The notes beneath the pieces are model-generated. The model made no database searches. It had not been told where the DNA came from and was given only the letters and a program-made list of their open reading frames with translations. A stretch of 25,599 bases of DNA, taken from assembly GCA_017462505.1 (NCBI GenBank), contig JAFTQY010000078.1, positions 1 to 25,599 of the forward strand, written 5' to 3'. Of this stretch, positions 22,592 through 25,599 are shown one piece after another; position 1 is the first letter of the stretch; each line of letters begins with the position of its first letter. Origin of the DNA: Clostridia bacterium (GTDB lineage Bacteria; Bacillota_A; Clostridia; Christensenellales; Borkfalkiaceae). Both the position numbers and the translations under genes were made by a program.

Positions 22592-22724
22592 CCGCAAACG
22601 CGTCCGTTTTCGCAAATTCTTGCAAAATAATCGAAAATTTTATTGTTTTTTGTAATTTTAATTCGTTTTTTCGATTGTGATAATCGGCAAAGATAATTTT
22701 CGTCACCACTATCCACTACGCATT

Positions 22725-23089
22725 GTCATTGCGCTCAGCTTGCTATTCGGGATGCATTGTCATACCGAGCGAAAACGCGACAATCCCCGTCATACCGAGC
22801 GGAGCAACCTTTTTGCGTAGTCGCGCGTATCCCCACCTCTTTGTCATACCGAGCGGAGGCGTTAGCAGTAGTCGAGTGTATCTCAATCCTCTCCTTTTTG
22901 TCATCGCGAGCCGTTAGGCGCGGCGATCTCTTTATAAATCTTTACCGCACTTCTTCACTTTTCACTCTTACTTATTACTTTTTCAGATACACTCCACTCG
23001 CTTTCGCTCGGTCGGTATGACAAAGTAAGATCGCCATACACACGCTCGTTCGGTTTGGCTACACCAAATCGCAGGCTGAGCGGTATGAC
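22725..23089. repeat. Dispersed non-coding repeat, copy B (composite)
   Basis: This starts with GTCATTGCGCTCAGC and ends with CGGTATGAC. It contains at least four internal GTCATACCGAG or GTCATCGCGAG starts and looks like several nested or tandem copies. The part 22925-22990 is almost identical to 6174-6240 of copy A. No open frame that I trust. It fills most of the gene-free stretch 22516-23166 between the aminotransferase and LysR genes. Confidence 0.78.
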
Positions 23090-23118
23090 ATTTCTTTTTC
23101 GCGGTTTTTCTTTATATC

Positions 23119-23158
23119 AAAAAGGGGGCGGGAACGCGTCGCGTTCCCGCCCCTTTTT
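23119..23158 (-). terminator. Strong intrinsic terminator of the LysR gene
   Basis: A GC-rich perfect palindrome (GGGGCGGGAACGCG with CGCGTTCCCGCCCC) with a minimal loop is flanked by A5 and T5, so it can act on both strands. It lies 8 bp after the LysR stop. Confidence 0.9.
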
Positions 23159-23166
23159 CGTTATTT

Positions 23167-24069
23167 CTATATTTTATTTTCCGTCTGCTTTGCGGACGTT
23201 TTTTTACGGCGTTTTTGTAAAAAACGCAACAGGTATTCGTAAAAATCCTCGGCAAGCTCCGACGGGGTCGGGCTTTCGTGTAAACCTACGATCAATTCGC
23301 GGCTGCAAACGGGGTCGGTGATCGGCAACAGCACCATATCCCCCGATACGTGCCCCCACGAATACTCGGGCCAGAACCCTACGCCCGCGCTTGCGCCGAT
23401 GATATTCCGCACCGCCACGGGGGAGTCCGATTCAAACGAAACGCGGGGCTTAAAGCCCGCGTAGGCACAAAACCGATCGCACACCGCGCCGAACATACGC
23501 GAGCCAGCCAGGTTGACAAACCCTTCGTCCTTGACTTCCTTTAAGGCGATCTCACGGCGGTCTGCATAGCGGGAATTTTTAGGCACGGCAAGAAAGATTT
23601 GCTCTTCCATGACGGTGCGGCGTAAAAAGGCGGGCAACGCGGGAAAATCCGCCGTGTTCATAGTCAGGGACACGTCGCAGTCCGTTTCCGCCTCGTTTTG
23701 TATCAGCTGAAAAATCGCCTCGGGACGGCGTTTTTTATAGCTGACGACCGCGTCCGTCACCGCGGTAGACGCCGCCAAAACGTTCAGCTTGACCGTATGC
23801 CGCTGTTCCTTTTTCAACAGCTCCAACTCCCCCTGTATACCGTCTATCTGCGCCAGAACCCCTTCCAGCTTGTTTTTCAGGTGTTCACCGTACACCGTCG
23901 GGAAAATATTTCTGCCCTTTTTATAAAAAAGGGGTACGCCAAATTCCTCTTCCAACTGCTTGATCGCCTTGGTGAGCGCAGGCTGAGCTATATGTATCTC
24001 TTCCGCGGCTTTCGTGACGTGCCCCAGCTTTGCCACCGTATAAAAATACCGAAGTTTTGCAAGTTCCAT
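23167..24069 (-). CDS. LysR-family transcriptional regulator
   Basis: A 300-residue regulator. The N-terminal winged helix-turn-helix is typical (LRYFYTVAKLGHVTKAAEEI, then IAQPALTKAIKQLEEEFGVPLF), with a linker helix to about 90. An effector-binding domain follows from about 95 to 285, with the two-lobed alpha/beta layout of the family (for example FLAVPKNSRYA and GASAGVGFWPEYSWG). The C-terminus is basic. The inducer is unknown. AAAGGAAAGAG lies before the ATG at 24069. It is divergent from the SemiSWEET/SGNH operon and shares a 165 bp intergenic region with it, so it most likely controls that operon and itself. The stop is TAG. Confidence 0.94.
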   Translation of the reverse strand: MELAKLRYFYTVAKLGHVTKAAEEIHIAQPALTKAIKQLEEEFGVPLFYKKGRNIFPTVYGEHLKNKLEGVLAQIDGIQGELELLKKEQRHTVKLNVLAASTAVTDAVVSYKKRRPEAIFQLIQNEAETDCDVSLTMNTADFPALPAFLRRTVMEEQIFLAVPKNSRYADRREIALKEVKDEGFVNLAGSRMFGAVCDRFCAYAGFKPRVSFESDSPVAVRNIIGASAGVGFWPEYSWGHVSGDMVLLPITDPVCSRELIVGLHESPTPSELAEDFYEYLLRFLQKRRKKTSAKQTENKI

Positions 24070-24115
24070 ATCTCTTTCCTTTTATCGGTTATACCATCGG
24101 CGAAACGCCATTTTA

Positions 24116-24130
24116 ATAACCGTTCGTTAT
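24116..24130. promoter_or_regulatory. Candidate LysR operator (T-N11-A dyad)
   Basis: ATAAC-CGTTC-GTTAT is a perfect 5 bp dyad that contains the LysR-type T-N11-A signature. Its centre (24123) is about 65 bp upstream of the predicted plus-strand start (about 24188), the classic recognition site position. It also lies just after the predicted start of lysR (about 24137), which suits autorepression. Confidence 0.65.
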
Positions 24131-24143
24131 CAATTTCATAATA

Positions 24144-24172
24144 ATTATATATTTTACATTATCCTTTGTCAA
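24144..24172 (-). promoter_or_regulatory. Consensus promoter of the LysR gene
   Basis: On the minus strand TTGACA (24167-24172) and TATAAT (24144-24149) are spaced by 17 bp. It overlaps the plus-strand promoter at 24153-24181. Confidence 0.85.
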
Positions 24173-24181
24173 GCGTATAAT
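24153..24181 (+). promoter_or_regulatory. Promoter of the SemiSWEET/SGNH operon
   Basis: TTTACA (24153-24158) and TATAAT (24176-24181) are spaced by 17 bp. The in-frame ATG at 24180 lies inside the -10 box and cannot be the start of the gene. Confidence 0.8.
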
Positions 24182-24233
24182 GGTATCAAACGAAAAAAGG
24201 GCGGGCTATCGCCGCCGCAAAGGAGAAAAAATT

Positions 24234-24602
24234 ATGGTAACGGTTTTTGAAAGCGTCATGCTGATCTGTTTCGGCATTTCTTGGCCGATCTCGGTTTATA
24301 AAAGTATCACTTCCAAATCCACAAAAGGCAAATCGGTCGTATTTACGGCGGCAATCATTTTAGGGTATATCGCAGGGATCGCAGGCAAGATCGTCGGCAG
24401 CAACTTTAATTACGTGCTCGCGCTCTATATCCTCAATCTCGCGTTTGTCAGCGTGGATTTTGCGTTGTATTTCGTCAATCGTCACCGCGAACAGCACGAG
24501 CAGAACAAGCCTTTTTCGCCCCGCAAAAAGCAAAACAAAGCCGCTTCTGCCGTCAAGAACGCCTACGCCGCAAACGGAAATCTTGCGGCAAAGGAGGTAT
24601 GA
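24234..24602 (+). CDS. SemiSWEET-like (PQ-loop) membrane protein
   Basis: A 122-residue protein with three membrane helices (about 5-22, 35-54 and 60-82), as in bacterial SemiSWEET sugar carriers, which work as dimers of three-helix units. The PQ-loop signature is seen as ISWPISVYKSITSKSTKGKS: the helix-1 proline and the basic K-S-T-K-G turn are kept, while the Gln is changed. A basic hydrophilic tail of about 40 residues (from NRHREQHEQ) is longer than in typical SemiSWEETs. The substrate is unknown; sugar is only a family-based guess. The ATG at 24234 has AAAGGAG upstream. The next gene starts 1 bp after the stop and its ribosome binding site is inside this gene, so the two are translationally coupled. 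The stop is TGA. Confidence 0.82.
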   Translation: MVTVFESVMLICFGISWPISVYKSITSKSTKGKSVVFTAAIILGYIAGIAGKIVGSNFNYVLALYILNLAFVSVDFALYFVNRHREQHEQNKPFSPRKKQNKAASAVKNAYAANGNLAAKEV

Positions 24603-24603
24603 G

Positions 24604-25161
24604 ATGAGAACGGAAGCGATAGAAAAAGCCGCTATGTATCACGCGATCAACGATATCACACTCCACGGTGAGATCGTGATTTTTGGGTCAACGTTTATGG
24701 CAAATTTTCCCTTTTACGAACTGTCTAAAAAATATCTGCTCTCTAATGCGGTGTATAACCGCAGTATCCGAGATTTGACCTTAGAAGAAGCGGACGAGAT
24801 CTTATCCGAATGCGTATTAGAACTGAAACCGTCCAAGATCTTTCTTGCGCTTGGTGAAAAGGATGTAAACTCCCCGTCCGCCGTCACCGTTTACGGAAAA
24901 ATCATCAAAAAAATTCAGACGAAATTGCCTACTGCAAAGGTGTACGTTCTTCCTGTCGAAAACCACGAAAACATACCTACCGTGTCCGAGTTTAATCACA
25001 AATTGCGCGAGCTTTGTAACCGCGCGGACGTAACGTTTTTGGACGTGCCCAACCAAAATTCTTCCCCCGTTCTCTTGTATGAAAAACTGTTCAAGCGTTT
25101 GCATTGCTTTTTTCGGGATAAACACCTGACCTTTGCCGAAGCGTTTGCACTCGCCGATTGA
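24604..25161 (+). CDS. SGNH/GDSL-fold protein with degenerate active site
   Basis: A 185-residue protein that follows the SGNH hydrolase layout. EIVIFGSTFMANFPFYEL (23-40) is block I, but GDS has become G-S-T. NRSIRD (52-57) is where block II usually has Asn-Arg-Gly. KPSKIFLALGEKDVN (75-89) is block III, with E-K-D in place of the T-N-D that carries the oxyanion Asn. Near the end FRDKHLT replaces D-x-x-H, so the catalytic Asp is out of register. Ser and Asp of the triad and the oxyanion Asn all appear lost, which suggests a non-catalytic or altered function. AAGGAGG is 6 nt before the ATG, inside the SemiSWEET gene. The tight coupling points to a shared process. Confidence 0.78.
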   Translation: MRTEAIEKAAMYHAINDITLHGEIVIFGSTFMANFPFYELSKKYLLSNAVYNRSIRDLTLEEADEILSECVLELKPSKIFLALGEKDVNSPSAVTVYGKIIKKIQTKLPTAKVYVLPVENHENIPTVSEFNHKLRELCNRADVTFLDVPNQNSSPVLLYEKLFKRLHCFFRDKHLTFAEAFALAD

Positions 25162-25182
25162 TAACGAGAAACAAATAGACGT

Positions 25183-25210
25183 AAAAAAACCGCTCGTTGA
25201 GCGGTTTTTC
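25183..25210. terminator. Bidirectional terminator between convergent genes
   Basis: AACCGCTC-gtt-GAGCGGTT (25188-25206) is a perfect 8 bp stem with A runs on the left and T runs on the right, so it can stop the plus-strand operon and the minus-strand prfA transcript. Confidence 0.92.
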
Positions 25211-25221
25211 ATTTTTTCATA

Positions 25222-25599
25222 TCAGTCCTCTGACGAGGCAAGCAGCGCCTCTCTGTCGGCGATAGCAAGCGCCTCTACCATGCTGTCGATATCCCCCGTC
25301 ATAAATGCGTCTAAGTTGTACTGACTAAGCCCGATACGGTGATCGGTAACGCGGCTCTGCGGGAAATTATAGGTGCGGATACGCTCGCTGCGATCCCCCG
25401 ACCCTACCATACTGCGGCGGCTGTCCTCGCGCGCCTTGGCGTTCTGCCCGTTATAAAAATCGTACACGCGCGAACGCAATACCTTAAACGCGCGCTCCTT
25501 GTTTTTAAGCTGTGAACGCTCGTCCTGGCAGGTGACGACGATCCCCGTCGGGAAATGGGTGATACGCACCGCGGACGCCACCTTGTTGACGTTTTGAAC
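25222..25599 (-). CDS. prfA: Peptide chain release factor 1, C-terminal part (5' end outside window)
   Basis: The last 125 codons of RF1, which releases the finished protein at UAG and UAA codons. It is RF1, not RF2, because of [16 protein letters not shown] and [15 protein letters not shown]. The visible start aligns without gaps to the catalytic loop: [15 protein letters not shown] corresponds to G-Q-H-V-N-K-T-D-S-A-V-R-I-T-H in ordinary RF1. Thus the codon just before the catalytic Gln is GTT (Val) instead of Gly; the first Gly of GGQ lies just outside the window. [21 protein letters not shown] follows as usual. The gene's own stop is TGA, which RF2 reads. The neighbouring gene would normally be prmC, the RF methylase, but it is not in view on this side. 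Confidence 0.93.
   Translation of the reverse strand, partial: VQNVNKVASAVRITHFPTGIVVTCQDERSQLKNKERAFKVLRSRVYDFYNGQNAKAREDSRRSMVGSGDRSERIRTYNFPQSRVTDHRIGLSQYNLDAFMTGDIDSMVEALAIADREALLASSED

Noticed and set aside
25222..25599. RF2 or an ArfB-like hydrolase rather than RF1
   Set aside because: The C-terminal [16 protein letters not shown] and RVTDHRI segments are RF1-specific and the length after the loop fits RF1.

Overview
The window looks like a chromosomal segment of a low-to-mid GC Gram-positive of the Clostridia, possibly Christensenellales-like. The placement rests on AGGAGG-type ribosome binding sites, several near-perfect TTGACA-N16/18-TATAAT promoters, compact mostly one-sided gene order, and family content (LuxS, a DUF5685-type protein, a DUF6259-like glycosidase remnant, a SemiSWEET-type protein). 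No rRNA, tRNA, prophage, transposase or CRISPR array was found. The lineage is an inference, because no marker gene could be searched.

Layout. Positions 1-2479 (minus) hold a tight cluster: luxS, a small nitroreductase, a lipoprotein, a BFD-like [2Fe-2S] protein and a TIM-barrel isomerase cut by the window edge. Positions 2480-2770 are a gene-free patch made almost entirely of small palindromes on a regular linker, around a MITE-like element. A pseudouridine synthase with its own consensus promoter follows (2771-3898). Next is a decayed secreted glycosidase-like gene with a frameshift and apparent internal deletions (3972-5587), then a 760 bp gene-free stretch with short direct repeats and a dispersed repeat.

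Positions 6346-13074 (minus) are the most unusual part. This apparent four-gene operon encodes a giant soluble fusion of a Clp-type AAA+ module with a second AAA+ module and an M41 (FtsH-type) peptidase, an acidic protein with two winged helices, a small metallophosphoesterase, and an FtsK/SpoIIIE-type DNA motor without membrane segments that carries two gamma domains. It ends in a clear terminator. Just upstream is a small independent transcription unit (13227-13823) with a consensus promoter, a structured leader, a possible small basic protein and a strong terminator.

Positions 14082-18649 (minus) carry a two-TM protein, an RlmD-type 23S rRNA methyltransferase, a multi-pass membrane protein, a J-like Cys-rich protein and a DUF5685-like protein. 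Threonine synthase, a small P-loop protein with its own promoter and terminator, and an aspartate-type aminotransferase follow up to 22515.

Positions 23167-25161 form a divergon. A LysR regulator (minus) faces a SemiSWEET-like transporter and a degenerate SGNH-fold protein (plus). The two consensus promoters overlap, and a T-N11-A dyad sits near -65 of the plus-strand promoter. The window ends in prfA (RF1, minus), whose last visible codon puts Val where the second Gly of the GGQ motif is expected, although at least five genes here stop at TAG.
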